The notes beneath the pieces were generated by a model. That model ran no database searches, had not been told where the DNA came from, and saw only the letters and a list, made by a program, of their open reading frames with translations. Source: Rippkaea orientalis PCC 8801 (GTDB taxonomy: Bacteria; Cyanobacteriota; Cyanobacteriia; Cyanobacteriales; Microcystaceae). Taken from it: a stretch of DNA of 64,000 bases. Position numbers and translations under genes: made by a program. How positions within the stretch are numbered: position 1 is the first letter of the stretch; each line of letters starts with the position of its first letter. Location: NCBI RefSeq assembly GCF_000021805.1, contig NC_011726.1, positions 744,001 through 808,000 on the forward strand. The letters run 5' to 3'. Positions 36,698 through 47,200 of the stretch are shown here, in pieces.

Positions 36698-39214
36698 TTA
36701 ATTAGACGAATTCCTCCTACTTAAACGTCGTCTAAGTTCGCTGTATATTTCCCCAAGTCCATTACCACAGCCATATTCAACGGAATAGTAATAGTTAGAT
36801 GAATATCTATCAAACCGAAAACTAGGAGTAGGAGATTTATTTTGTAATCTAATAGTCTTTGGATTTACAAGAGCATACTTTGTGAAAAAACTGTCTTGAT
36901 TAATACCAATCTTCTGTAGAGAAGTTGCTGTCATCCAACGCACATCTAAATCATCTTTTTGATTTTGAACAACTGCCATAAGAGCATTAATAATCTTTTG
37001 TTTATTTTTTGTATCCTTTATAATCACACTTTCTTCATCAGCACTTGAATTAGCAATTTCTCCAAGGGCATAGGCTGCGCTACGGCGTATATCTCTATCT
37101 TTGAATACAAAAATTTCTTTTAAGGCAGGGTTTCCCTCATATTTATTTTCTAGAATTGTAATTAGACGAGGAATAACTATATTTATTAACTTAGAGTTAA
37201 TTAGCTGTTTCTCCTCCTTAAAAAAAGAGTATTTCAAAATTGAATTAATGACTGAAAATCGTATATTTTCATTTTTTAATGATTGAATCAATAACGGATA
37301 AAGCTCAGGAACGTCTAAGAAGTTATAAATACACTCATGGCTGATGTCGTGAATAATATAACGTTCTCTCTTGTCTTCAAATTTCCATGATTCAATGTAA
37401 ACAGAAAGAGCTTCTTTTGAGTGTATTCTTTCTAGTGCATCAATAGTATGCTCAGACTCAATATCATTCTGAGCTGTCTCTTTAGATAAAATTTCAAGTA
37501 AGATTGGCACATATTCTTTTCGTGGAGCAATATTGACTATTAATAGAGCAGCAATATAACGCAATGGTTCAATATTTTCTTGCAGTAGGGGGATAAGCGA
37601 GGGCAAAACGGGTTTTGCTTTTTCACCCATAGTTGCTAGTCCTACAATAGCATCAAATTGTATGAAAGGATCTTTTGAAAGCAAGCCTTCATTTAAGATA
37701 TTGAGAGTGTTTGTAGTATCCAGTTGCTTATTTTTCCACAAAGCAATGGCAATGTTTTGACGAATTCCTAAATCTTCATCTTGAAATGCTTGAGTTAAAG
37801 CTTGAAGAGTAGCAACATCTTTAATCTCATATGCACGACTGATTGATGCAGCAGCACTGCGGCGGACTTCTACATTTGCATCTTCTTGTTGGACAATTTT
37901 GAGCAAAGCAGCAACAAGAAGCACAACTTCATTATTATCCCACCCTCTCAAAGCTTCCATAGCACTTTGACGAACTCCTTCATCTTCATCCTGAAGAGCT
38001 TTGATAAAAGCAGAAACAATAGCATTTGTTGCCGAAATATCTAATTTTTCTTTATCTAACAATCCTAAAGCTTTTGCCCCACTTTGACGAACTCCAGCAT
38101 TCTCATCTTTTAGAGCTTCAACAAGTGCAGGAACAATTACAGAGGCATCTTTTGATGGAATATCACCGTATACCTTCAGAGAATTAGTGACAGCTTGGCG
38201 CACCTCAGCATTTCCATCTTTTAGAGCTTCAATTAGAGCAAATACTATAGTTCTTGCTAAAGTTGGCGAATTCTCATATGACCAAGAACCATCATATGAC
38301 AGACCATTACCCAAAGCTTCTGCTGCACTTTCACGAACTGTAGCGTTCCCATCTTGTAGAGACTTAATTAAAACATTTACGGCTTCATTTTCCTGAAGAT
38401 GACCAAGGGATGTTCGACTAAACTGACCCAAGGCAATAGCTGCACTTTGACGAACGTTTGGGTTTTCATTTTGAAGAGATTTTATAAAGAAAAGGGGAAT
38501 TTCATCGAGCTCGTTTAGTATAGAAGGCTGAATAGCAACCATGAGCGAGACAATTGCCCCACTATCAGGTGGATTATTGCTTCTCCAAGGTTCTACAAGA
38601 CTAGGAAGATCGACAGCATCCAGTCCTAATTTTGCTATTGTTGCTGCGGCTCTACTACGAACATACCAATTCCCATCCCATAAGGCATTGGTGAGTGCTG
38701 GAACTGCTGCTTTTGCTTCGGGGGCAATCTTTTTTAGAGATTCTGCTGCGTTGACACGGACATTTTCATCCTTATCCTGAAGGGCTTCAATCAAAGCAGG
38801 TACTACTGCTTCCGAACCAATCTCTCCTAATGCTTTAGCAGCAACAAACCGAACATCTGCATTTTCTGCTTTGATAGCTTTAGAGAGTGCAGGAATAGCC
38901 GATTTAGCCTCTGAACCGAATCGCCCCAATGTATAAGCTGCGACTGCTTGCACTTGCCAATCCTTGTCTTGTAGAGCTTCTATGAGAGCAGGAACTGCAA
39001 CGCTATCACCCAACTCTCTCAGCTTTTTGAAGGCGTTTTCACGAGTTTCTGAATTCTCGTCGAGTAAAGCCGGAATTAAGTTATCAGAAGCGGATTGTGC
39101 TAGTTTAGCTTCCTTCTGTAAAACAATGGGTTGACTCGCTACTGGTAATGATCCACTGACCATAACCAGTAAGAGGGATGAGATAGCTGTCAGGAGCGAT
39201 CGCTTTTGCAGCAT
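36698..39214 (-). CDS. Exported HEAT-repeat protein (cassette passenger)
   Basis: An 838-aa protein. A signal peptide (about 1-27, ending LPVASQP) is followed by more than a dozen HEAT/PBS-lyase-type repeats of about 30-40 residues, e.g. VPALIEALQDKDWQVQAVAA and VRVNAAESLKKIAPEAKAAV. The middle and C-terminal part is more divergent, and the end is basic (LRRRLSRRNSSN). HEAT solenoids bind protein partners; no enzyme motif is visible. It starts 53 nt inside the right terminal repeat, so its promoter lies in or near the cassette end. The next gene encodes the pentapeptide membrane protein, a probable partner. Confidence 0.85.
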   Translation of the reverse strand: MLQKRSLLTAISSLLLVMVSGSLPVASQPIVLQKEAKLAQSASDNLIPALLDENSETRENAFKKLRELGDSVAVPALIEALQDKDWQVQAVAAYTLGRFGSEAKSAIPALSKAIKAENADVRFVAAKALGEIGSEAVVPALIEALQDKDENVRVNAAESLKKIAPEAKAAVPALTNALWDGNWYVRSRAAATIAKLGLDAVDLPSLVEPWRSNNPPDSGAIVSLMVAIQPSILNELDEIPLFFIKSLQNENPNVRQSAAIALGQFSRTSLGHLQENEAVNVLIKSLQDGNATVRESAAEALGNGLSYDGSWSYENSPTLARTIVFALIEALKDGNAEVRQAVTNSLKVYGDIPSKDASVIVPALVEALKDENAGVRQSGAKALGLLDKEKLDISATNAIVSAFIKALQDEDEGVRQSAMEALRGWDNNEVVLLVAALLKIVQQEDANVEVRRSAAASISRAYEIKDVATLQALTQAFQDEDLGIRQNIAIALWKNKQLDTTNTLNILNEGLLSKDPFIQFDAIVGLATMGEKAKPVLPSLIPLLQENIEPLRYIAALLIVNIAPRKEYVPILLEILSKETAQNDIESEHTIDALERIHSKEALSVYIESWKFEDKRERYIIHDISHECIYNFLDVPELYPLLIQSLKNENIRFSVINSILKYSFFKEEKQLINSKLINIVIPRLITILENKYEGNPALKEIFVFKDRDIRRSAAYALGEIANSSADEESVIIKDTKNKQKIINALMAVVQNQKDDLDVRWMTATSLQKIGINQDSFFTKYALVNPKTIRLQNKSPTPSFRFDRYSSNYYYSVEYGCGNGLGEIYSELRRRLSRRNSSN

Positions 39215-39266
39215 TGGAACTCATGGAGAAAGGGAATTGAACATAGCATATAACAGATCGGCTTTA

Positions 39267-39296
39267 AAGGTTTCAACCAGCTTGTCACCCCGTGAG
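39267..39296 (-). repeat. Right terminal inverted repeat of the cassette
   Basis: The reverse complement matches 34362-34391 at all 30 positions. It is followed directly by the second 9-bp target copy GTTAATAAC at 39297-39305. Confidence 0.92.
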
Positions 39297-39316
39297 GTTA
39301 ATAACTTAAGTCATTA

Positions 39317-39350
39317 AACTAAAACAGACAGGTAAAATACCTGCCTGTCT
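39317..39350 (-). terminator. Likely terminator of petC-petA
   Basis: On the minus strand AGACAGG (39350-39344) pairs with CCTGTCT (39332-39326), followed by GTTTTAGTTT. An alternative inner stem CAGGTA-AAA-TACCTG is possible. It lies about 30 nt after the petA stop and next to the mobile cassette, which has left it intact. Confidence 0.65.
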
Positions 39351-39378
39351 CAAACACCAGAAAAAGTCGCAAGAAAGC

Positions 39379-40365
39379 TTAGAAATTCATCTCAGCAGCT
39401 TGGACTCGTTCAACCTGTTTCTTCTTAATCACGAGAAGAATTTGGGCTAACATAATGCCAGCCAAAAAGACCATTAACCCTTTAATACGGCCTGGACTTT
39501 GTAGAACCACTTCGGTATCTTTTTGTCCAAAACCACCCACATTAGGATTATTAGTCAGGGCATCTCCGGCGGCAACTTGTTGACCTTTCGTAACGATCAA
39601 TTCAGGACCAGGGGGAATGGTTTCCACCACATCTCCCTCAGAAGTCGTGACGGTGACACTATAGCCACCCTCTTCGGTTTGACTAATTTCGGTGACAGTT
39701 CCCGCTTTAGACGCTTTGAACGCATTATTATTGCTAAGTTCTCCCGTCGGATAAACTTGGCCACGGCCGCGGTTAGCCCCTAAATGAACCGAATACTTAC
39801 CAAATTCAATGGATTTATTGGTAGCAGGGTCAGGAGACAACACAGGGAAAACAATCTCTTGATATTGATCTCCAGGCAAAGGACCAACGATGACCACATT
39901 TTCTTGATCTTCGCGGTAGGGTTGGAAATAAAGCCCTTCGATTTTTTCCTTCATTTCTTCAGGAATACGGTCTTCAGGCGCAATTTTAAACCCTTCGGGT
40001 AACATGAGGACAGCCCCGACGTTTAACCCACCCTTAGAACCGTCTCCTAAAACTTGTTGGGAGTCGAGATCGTAGGGAATTTTGACCACCGCTTCAAACA
40101 CCGTATCGGGTAAAACCGACTGAGGAATCTCTACTTCGGCGGGTTTTTGGGCTAAATGGCAGTTAGCACAAACAATGCGTCCAGTGGCTTCTCTGGGGGT
40201 TTCTGGGGCAGTTTGTTGTGCCCAGAAAGGATAGGCCGCAGCCCCTTGGGGAAAGGCAAGATCATGAAAAACATAAAGGGCAAAGGTGGCAAAAGCTAAC
40301 AGGATGATCCGCGCTGTTAACTGCTTACTTGCTTGCCAAATTGCCGAGAAATCGGGTGTTCTCAT
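39379..40365 (-). CDS. petA: Cytochrome f
   Basis: A 328-aa precursor. A signal peptide ending PQGAAAYP exposes Tyr as the axial N-terminal heme ligand (AYPFWAQQ). Heme attachment is at [12 protein letters not shown]. The large lumenal domain (VPQSVLPD-type strand, [28 protein letters not shown]) and the C-terminal membrane anchor ([20 protein letters not shown]) are complete. It is the electron donor to plastocyanin/cytochrome c6 in the b6f complex of the thylakoid. It is cotranscribed after petC (65-nt gap). Confidence 0.98.
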   Translation of the reverse strand: MRTPDFSAIWQASKQLTARIILLAFATFALYVFHDLAFPQGAAAYPFWAQQTAPETPREATGRIVCANCHLAQKPAEVEIPQSVLPDTVFEAVVKIPYDLDSQQVLGDGSKGGLNVGAVLMLPEGFKIAPEDRIPEEMKEKIEGLYFQPYREDQENVVIVGPLPGDQYQEIVFPVLSPDPATNKSIEFGKYSVHLGANRGRGQVYPTGELSNNNAFKASKAGTVTEISQTEEGGYSVTVTTSEGDVVETIPPGPELIVTKGQQVAAGDALTNNPNVGGFGQKDTEVVLQSPGRIKGLMVFLAGIMLAQILLVIKKKQVERVQAAEMNF

Positions 40366-40430
40366 TGCTTAAGTCAAACCACTCAAATCTTAAATGTTAA
40401 CGGAACCAAGGATCGACAAATTTCAGTCAA

Positions 40431-40973
40431 TTAGGACCACCAGGGGTCTTCATCAGTACGGAAGTCGGTTTCTGTCCAAGTTGTAAAGACAACCTTATCA
40501 TCTTCGGTGACATTGGCATGGGCTAACGCTAAGGACAAGGGGGCAGGTCCACGAACCACTTTACCCTCGGCGTTGTACTGGGACCCATGACAGGGACACA
40601 TGAATTTTCCTTCGCTGGCGTTCCAAGGAACCACGCAACCTAAATGGGTACAAACAGCGTTAATACCGTAATTAGCTAGGGTTTTATCCCCTTGAACGAC
40701 TAAATAGGTGGGATCGCCTTTTAACCCTTGTGCCAAAACGCGATCGCCGGGGTTGTGGCTACCTAAAAACTCACTAACGATCACGTCGTTACCGAGGGCA
40801 TCTTTAGCGGTGACACCACCACCTGCCCCACCACTAGAAGGAGGGATAAAATATTTGACCACCGGATACAATGCACCAGCCGCTACGCCAGTGATGGTTC
40901 CGAAGGTCAGTAAATTCATAAATTGACGGCGCCCCATATCGGGGACATCGGACGAACCAGATAGTTGAGCCAT
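40431..40973 (-). CDS. petC: Cytochrome b6f Rieske iron-sulfur protein
   Basis: A 180-aa protein. The N-terminal membrane helix has a Tat-like [20 protein letters not shown], followed by a Gly-rich hinge ([10 protein letters not shown]). The [2Fe-2S] ligands are in [10 protein letters not shown] and CPCHGSQYN. It transfers electrons from plastoquinol to cytochrome f. It is the first gene of petCA, the standard cyanobacterial order. Confidence 0.98.
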   Translation of the reverse strand: MAQLSGSSDVPDMGRRQFMNLLTFGTITGVAAGALYPVVKYFIPPSSGGAGGGVTAKDALGNDVIVSEFLGSHNPGDRVLAQGLKGDPTYLVVQGDKTLANYGINAVCTHLGCVVPWNASEGKFMCPCHGSQYNAEGKVVRGPAPLSLALAHANVTEDDKVVFTTWTETDFRTDEDPWWS

Positions 40974-41287
40974 AATGAATCGTCTATTTGTCTACGTTTG
41001 CTAAGGTTTCTGACCCAAACAGCCAGAAGTTACTCGTTTTTACTGCTTAAAAAAGGTATAATAGCAAGTTTTAGCCAAACTTAGGAGAGTTTGACACACA
41101 ATCCTAAGATCATTGCTTAAGTCGTGTCTTTATGTCCTCAGTTGGAAAAGCAGATTACAAGTCCGTCTTAAATTATTGCAGAAATCCGTCCCGAAACGTT
41201 AGTGAGTTTGCAGGGTGAGGGTGGGAAGTGTGGGGGAGACGGGGAGATAATTTTAATTATTCCCTGTTCCCAGATCTGGTGTTTCCT
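40974..41287. other. Intergenic region glyA-petC
   Basis: A 314-bp region with the petC promoter at its left part. On the minus strand TATTAT near 41057-41062 may be the -10. No gene or RNA structure could be supported in the remainder. Confidence 0.4.
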
Positions 41288-42565
41288 CTAAACTAAAGCA
41301 GCCATTTTCATCCCTGGATATAAGGGAAAGCGATCGCATAAAGATTTAACGCGACCTAAACAGTCGTGTTTAACAGCTTCATCGCCTCGACTGAGTAAAT
41401 AATCGGCGATAATGTTGCCAATTTCTTTAAATTCGCTTTCTCCCATCCCTCTCGTTGTTAAAGCAGGAGATCCCAAGCGTAACCCACTGGTAACAAAGGG
41501 AGACTCAGGATCGAAAGGAACGGTATTTTTATTCGCCGTAATATTGATCTCACTGACCAAGCGATCGGCTTCTTTCCCTGTCATACCAATCGATCGCAGA
41601 TCCACTAACATTAAATGGTTATCCGTCCCTCCAGAGACTAATTTAAAGCCTCTCTCCATCAATTGAGCCGCTAAGGCGCGGGAATTGGCGATAACTTGTC
41701 CTGAATAGGCTTTAAACTGCGGTTTTAGGGCTTCTCCAAAAGCTACCCCTTTAGCGGCGATGACGTGCTCCAACGGACCGCCCTGAGTGCCTGGAAACAC
41801 GGCTTTATCAAATTGTTTGCCTAGGTCAGCATCACGGGTCAGAATTAACCCCCCTCTGGGTCCTCTGAGGGTTTTGTGGGTGGTGGTGGTAACGACATCA
41901 CAGTAAGAAATGGGACTGGGATGGTGTCCGGTGGCGACTAATCCGGCAATGTGGGCGATATCGGCCATTAAATAGGCTCCAATTTCATCGGCGATCGCCC
42001 GAAATTTATCAAATTCGATGATTCTGGGATAGGCCGAATAGCCACAGATCAACAGTTTGGGGCGTTCTTTGAGGGCTAATTCTCGAATTTGGTCGTAGTC
42101 TAGCCGTTCGGTGTCAGGGTTAACACCATAATGGCACACCTTAAACCACTTTCCTGAGACGTTGACGGGGGAACCATGGGTTAAATGGCCGCCGTGGGAG
42201 AGATCCATCCCCATAATGGTATCTCCAGGACTCAGAAGGGCTAAAAAGACGGCAAAATTGGCTTGCGCTCCTGAATGGGGTTGAACGTTGGCATGAGCGG
42301 CTCCGAACAGTTCTTTAGCGCGATCGATGGCTAATTGTTCGGCGCGATCAATATACTCACATCCGCCATAATACCGCTTTTTCGGCAATCCTTCGGCGTA
42401 TTTATTGGTTAAGACCGATCCTTGTGCAGCTAAAACTGCCTCAGAGGTAAAATTTTCACTGGCAATTAACTCTAGATGATCCCGTTGACGTTGTAATTCC
42501 CCTTGGATAATCTCAGCCATTGCTGGATCATGTTGGAACAAAATCTCTAAATTATTGTCTGGCAC
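41288..42565 (-). CDS. glyA: Serine hydroxymethyltransferase
   Basis: A 425-aa PLP enzyme of the cytosol that makes glycine and methylene-THF from serine. Visible motifs are [65 protein letters not shown] and the PLP-lysine motif [16 protein letters not shown] (about residue 232). It is full length. Besides one-carbon metabolism it may serve photorespiration. Confidence 0.98.
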   Translation of the reverse strand: MPDNNLEILFQHDPAMAEIIQGELQRQRDHLELIASENFTSEAVLAAQGSVLTNKYAEGLPKKRYYGGCEYIDRAEQLAIDRAKELFGAAHANVQPHSGAQANFAVFLALLSPGDTIMGMDLSHGGHLTHGSPVNVSGKWFKVCHYGVNPDTERLDYDQIRELALKERPKLLICGYSAYPRIIEFDKFRAIADEIGAYLMADIAHIAGLVATGHHPSPISYCDVVTTTTHKTLRGPRGGLILTRDADLGKQFDKAVFPGTQGGPLEHVIAAKGVAFGEALKPQFKAYSGQVIANSRALAAQLMERGFKLVSGGTDNHLMLVDLRSIGMTGKEADRLVSEINITANKNTVPFDPESPFVTSGLRLGSPALTTRGMGESEFKEIGNIIADYLLSRGDEAVKHDCLGRVKSLCDRFPLYPGMKMAALV

Positions 42566-42759
42566 TGTTGCTCAATCCTGTTATATCTAATCTATCCTAT
42601 CTCCGAGTCTATCAGAAATATGCCTAGAGCGGTCTTGCATAAGTTCACGAAATCTTAATTGATTAAGCTATGTAGCAATTTTAAGGATTCCGATCAAGAT
42701 TTCTAATTTTAGCCCTTACAATAGAATCAACAAGATTGCGGAGCAATGGGAGTTATTAT

Positions 42760-42966
42760 ATGTTGGTGATATTAGCAAATGATAATATTTTATCAGTCCG
42801 TGCCGTTTGTCAAGGCTGTTTACTCGCTAATAATCAAGGTTTACCTCGTTGGAATGAAGGGAAACTTAGTTGCGGCTATTCTCTGAGTCCTTTAGATAAT
42901 CACCAACCGCAACGCTACCAGTGTGAAATGGGGTTTCAGGTAGCGCAAATTGAAGAAGCTGCCTGA
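42760..42966 (+). CDS. Small Cys-rich hypothetical protein
   Basis: The start is ATG 42760 (MLVILANDNILSVRAVCQGC) with GGGAG about 7 nt upstream, giving 68 aa. A TTG start at 42736 is less likely. Four Cys residues (a CQGC pair, LSCGYSL and YQCEMGF) suggest a metal site. It lies 23 nt before fdhD on the same strand and could be cotranscribed. No named family recognised. Confidence 0.65.
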   Translation: MLVILANDNILSVRAVCQGCLLANNQGLPRWNEGKLSCGYSLSPLDNHQPQRYQCEMGFQVAQIEEAA

Positions 42967-42989
42967 ACTCCTCATTAGGGTCGAGGGAG

Positions 42990-43889
42990 ATGTTGCCATC
43001 GTCCCCTTACCATCGGAAACCCTGCGTGGGACTTTTTATTACCCAAATTCTAGCCAAGTTGAATAACCAGAAAAGTCAGATTAAATCGAAAATTTGGGTA
43101 GTGGAGAATGGGCAAAAGCGATCGCGCTTAGATCACATCGTCACCGAAGAACCCTTAGAAATTCGTTTAGTTAACCCTGCTCAAACGATCGCTGTCACCA
43201 TGCGAACCCCAGGAACAGACTTTGATTTAGTTGTTGGGTTTCTTTATGCTGAAGGACTAATAAAAAGCCAAAAAGATATTAATCAGATTAGCTATTGCGT
43301 TGATCAAAACGTAGATGGAGAGCAACAATACAATATTATTAATGTTAATTTAAGGGAAGGATTACAGCCGAATCTAAAACCACTTGAACGGCATTTTTTT
43401 ACATCTAGTGCTTGTGGAGTGTGTGGAAAAGCCAGTATTGAAGCGTTACAATTAAGAAGCTGTTCTCCTATTACCGATCATCTGACTGTTAACCCTGAAG
43501 TACTGTACCAGTTACCTGAAAAATTGCACTCTGCTCAAGGTATTTTTAGCCGTACTGGAGGACTTCATGCTGCTGCTTTATTCGATGCTCAAGGAAACCT
43601 TTTAAAGCTGCGCGAAGATGTGGGAAGACATAATGCGTTAGATAAACTGATTGGTTCGGCATTTTTGAGTGATGAAATACCGCTAGAAAATCGAATTGTT
43701 ATGGTCAGTGGCCGAGCCAGTTTTGAGATTGTACAAAAATGTATTGTAGCAGGAGTTTCTATTCTTTGTGCGGTTTCTGCACCTAGTAGCTTAGCGGTTT
43801 CTCTTGCTGAACAATTTGGGGTTACTTTGATTGGATTTTTACGAGAAAAACGGTTTAATATTTACTCAGGATTTCAACGAATACTCTAA
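42990..43889 (+). CDS. fdhD: Formate dehydrogenase accessory sulfurtransferase FdhD
   Basis: A 299-aa protein. It contains EEPLEIRLVNPAQTIAVTMR, TPGTDFDLVVGFLYAEGLI, the sulfur-transfer Cys pair SSACGVCGKASIEAL and REDVGRHNALDKLIG, all FdhD hallmarks. FdhD passes sulfur from IscS to the molybdenum cofactor of formate dehydrogenase-type enzymes. The start at ATG 42990 has GAGGGA just upstream, but the first 35 residues look unconserved and a later start is possible. No formate dehydrogenase gene is in the window. Confidence 0.93.
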   Translation: MLPSSPYHRKPCVGLFITQILAKLNNQKSQIKSKIWVVENGQKRSRLDHIVTEEPLEIRLVNPAQTIAVTMRTPGTDFDLVVGFLYAEGLIKSQKDINQISYCVDQNVDGEQQYNIINVNLREGLQPNLKPLERHFFTSSACGVCGKASIEALQLRSCSPITDHLTVNPEVLYQLPEKLHSAQGIFSRTGGLHAAALFDAQGNLLKLREDVGRHNALDKLIGSAFLSDEIPLENRIVMVSGRASFEIVQKCIVAGVSILCAVSAPSSLAVSLAEQFGVTLIGFLREKRFNIYSGFQRIL

Positions 43890-44049
43890 AGGCTTTTTCC
43901 GAAAATTATCAGAAAATATAGATGTCCTTTTCTTGATTGATTATCCATCTGTCATAAAAAACCATGAGACATTAAATGAGCAGATAAAGTCCATTCTATG
44001 ACTCTAATAGCAAAATCAATATAATACAAGATTTATTTATTTTTTATCT

Positions 44050-44095
44050 ATTGTAAAAGCCTAATTAAATTTATTGTAAAAGCCTAATTAAATTT
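44050..44095. repeat. Perfect 23-bp tandem duplication
   Basis: Two identical 23-bp units (44050-44072 and 44073-44095), starting ATTGTAAAAGCC and ending in TTAAATTT. They lie about 190-230 nt upstream of the phosphatase start, just before the Pho-box-like pair, and may be a duplicated protein-binding site. Confidence 0.8.
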
Positions 44096-44122
44096 TTGCA
44101 ACTTGCCAAAATATAACAAAAA

Positions 44123-44141
44123 ATTAAACTTAACTTAACTT
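44123..44141 (+). promoter_or_regulatory. Pho-box-like direct repeat
   Basis: ATTAAACT-TAA-CTTAACTT: two octamers spaced 11 nt start to start. This matches the cyanobacterial Pho box (PyTTAAPyPy(T/A) repeats with 3-nt spacers) bound by SphR/PhoB, with one mismatch at the first base. A further CTTAAACA is at 44153 but off the 11-nt phase. A phosphatase gene follows 141 nt downstream. Confidence 0.5.
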
Positions 44142-44282
44142 TTTTGTGAGAACTTAAACAGTGTAAATCTACTCCCTAGCTAATCATTAGATCGCTATCA
44201 ATTATTGCCGTCTTTCTACCCCCTAAAAGACAGCGATTTGGTAGTGAAAAGATACTTGTACCCGTCACCTTTTTGATCTTGT

Positions 44283-47200
44283 ATGGCCAACAATCACGTT
44301 ATTTTCATTCATCCAGATGGAGCGAGTCCCTCTCACTATGCCTTTGCACGGTTTGTTGATCATGGCCCTGATGGACGCTTAAATTGGGATAACCTCAGCC
44401 ATGCCGGAGTTTACCTCGGTCACATGGAAGATCAGTTAGGTGGAACTTCCAATGCTGGAGCCGTTACCCATGCAACTGGAGCTAAAGTTTACGCTGAATC
44501 CTTTGGCTTCAATCAAGATGGATCTCCCATAGAATCCCTATCGGGTAACACTGGCCAAACCATCATGGAAGAAGCGATATTGGCCAATAAAGTTACCGCA
44601 CTGATTCAATCAGGATCGATTATCGAACCAGGAACCGCCGCCTTTGTGGCTCAAGTGGGAGAACTGGACATCGATGGACAAACAATCCCCCCTCGCCAAC
44701 GCCAAGCCGATATCGCGCGAGAAGTTATCCTGTCTGGGGTTGACTTTATCCTTAGTGGTGGAGAAATTAATCTCCTCCCCGTAGGAACGGATGGATTTCA
44801 TGGAACTGCCGCCCAACTCGATGCCATCAGCACCAATCCCCTGAACCGTCCCACAGAAAACCTCATCGAATTAGCCCAAAACAACGGCTACACGGTGGTT
44901 TATACCAAAGAGCAATTGTTCGACCTCCTCGACTTGCCAACGCCCCCTACCAAAGTGTTAGGAGTCTTTGCACCCTATCACACCTTCAATGATCGCCCAG
45001 AAGAAATATTAGAGCAACAGGGATTACCCTTATATCTGGAAACGGCTCCCACCGTCGCCGAAATGTTATCGGTGGTTCAAGAGTTAGCCGAACAGCACCC
45101 CAATTTTGCCAACGGCTCATTTACGGTGCTTGAAGAAGAAGGAAGCGACAACTTCGGCAATAACAACAATGCAGACGGGGTCTTAGAAGGGATACGTCGG
45201 GCAGATGCTTCCGTTGGCGTTGCCCTGGACTTCATTGAACGCTATCCCAACACCTTACTCCTGATGGCAGCCGATAGCGATGCCGGAGGGCTTCAAGTTC
45301 GAGATCCCCTCAATCCATCTAATCCCGTGGGGACGATTAATAACAACCCGACCACCGTCTCCCGTCCCGTTCCCCTCGATGGACAAACTGGAGTCAACAG
45401 CGTACCGTTTATTTCTGCCCCTGATGCCAACGGAGATAGCTTTGCCTTTGGCATTGCTTGGGCAGGAACCCCTGACTTTAGCGGTTCTATTGTCTCGAAA
45501 GCCCATGGACTCAACGCCGAAAAACTACCGGCCACCGTTGATAACACGGGAATGTATGAGTTGATGTATGAGACATTATTCGATGTCGAATTACCATCGC
45601 GTAACCCCGTTCCCCAACCCGCTCCTGCCTCCACCCAAAGCACGGGCAATGTGATCTTTATCCATCCCGACGGCACGAGTCCCTCCCATTTTATGGCATT
45701 GCGTAACATCGATCTCGGTCCCGATGGTCGCTTGAACTGGGACATGATGTCCAATGCCGGGGTGTATTTGGGACACATGGAAGACCAATTGACGGGGACA
45801 TCCAACGCGGGTGCTGTTACCCATGCCACCGGAAATAAAGTCTTTGCCGAGTCCTTTGGACTGAATGGGGATAATTCCCCCGTTATTTCTGCTTCGGGTC
45901 AAGTGGGTAAAACCATTTTAGAAGAAGCAATTTCTGCTGGCAAAGCTACGGCTTTGATTCAATCAGGCCATATCGCCGAACCAGGAACCGCCGCTTTTAT
46001 TGCCGAAACGGAAAATCGTGCTCCTGACCCCGCCGTTCGTGCCAGGGATAAAACCGCCGAAATTGCCGAACAAGTCATCCGCTCAGGCGTTAACGTGATC
46101 ATGGCCGGGGGCGAAGTATATTTGCTGCCCCAAGGAACCACGGGTTTCCACGTTACCCCCGAAATTGACGCTCAATTTAACAATCCTGTCTCTCGCCCCA
46201 CCATTAACCTGATTGATTTAGCTATCGACCTAGGCTACACCGTTGTCTATACCAAAGATCAACTCGATGCAGTGGTTAATGGCGATAATCCCCCAGAAAA
46301 ACTGTTAGGGATCTTTGCAGCGAATCATACTTTTGATGATCGCACAGAAGAAGCCTTAGGACTCAATAGCGATAATCCCAGTCCTCTCTATGTCGCTACC
46401 GCTCCCACCGTCGCTGAGATGCTTGAGGCTACCCTCAAAATCGTCGAAACAGACCCCGAGGGGTTTTTTGTGGTCGTGGAAGAAGAAGGAACCGATAACT
46501 TTGCCAATAATAACAATGCAGTGGGAACCGTTGAGGCGTTACGACGGGCTGATGAAGCTATCGGAGTAGCGAAAAACTACGTTGATACCAGCAACCGAAC
46601 ACCCTGGTGATTACGGCAGCCGATAGTGATGCGGGCGGACTGCAAGTCTTCCAGTACATTCCCTATAACCGTCCGTCGGGCAATTTAACCTCAGACCCTA
46701 ATTTAGGGGATAGTGAATCGCAAGTTCCCTTTATCAACGTTAACCCCGCCCCAACCAACACCGGTAATTTCCTCGATGGGAGTAATGGAAGTACCGCTAG
46801 TGAGGAAAATCCTTGGCAGTCTTTCTCTTCAGTGGATAGTATCGATGGTCCTATGGGGAATTTTGCCGTTGCTTGGACTGGAACCCCGGATTTTCCAGGG
46901 AGTATTGTTGCCAAAACCTACGGCATGAATGCGGATTTATTGCCGAGTACCCTAGACAATACTGAAATCTATAACTTGATGTACCAAACCCTGTTTGGGG
47001 CTACTCCTATCCTGGGTTCTTCTGAAATTGATGAACTGACGGGAACTCCTGGCAATAATGTCATGACGGGATTGCTTGGGTCAGATAGCCTTACCAGTGG
47101 CAGTCAGCAAGACACTTTTGTTTATACCAGTTTCCGCGATCGCGGTGACACTATCAAGAATTTTGACGCGATTGATCTCATCGATCTCAGTCAAATTTTT

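Larger units (their letters stand above)
34362..39296. mobile_element. Transposase-less transposon-like cassette (4,935 bp)
   Basis: Both ends carry the same 30-bp terminal inverted repeat with no mismatch (34362-34391 and 39267-39296; outer bases CTCACGGGGTGACAAGC). Immediately outside lies an exact 9-bp direct repeat, GTTAATAAC (34353-34361 and 39297-39305), a target-site duplication. Removing the element and one target copy rebuilds a 45-bp repeat of the gdhA 3' end. Inside are only two genes, both on the minus strand: a HEAT-repeat protein and a pentapeptide-repeat membrane protein. No transposase, resolvase or integrase is encoded, so mobility must be supplied in trans by a transposase recognising these ends. 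A 9-bp duplication is typical of IS4- and IS1-type elements among others; the family is not assigned. Confidence 0.88.
43890..44282. other. Regulatory gap upstream of the alkaline phosphatase gene
   Basis: A 393-bp, very AT-rich region. It holds a perfect 23-bp tandem duplication (44050-44095) and a Pho-box-like pair (44123-44141), described separately. No gene is seen. Confidence 0.6.

Noticed and set aside
41120-41200. tRNA-like sequence (CCTCAGTTGG, GATTACAAGTCC) between petC and glyA
   Set aside because: No acceptor or T-arm pairing can be formed, so it is not a tRNA.
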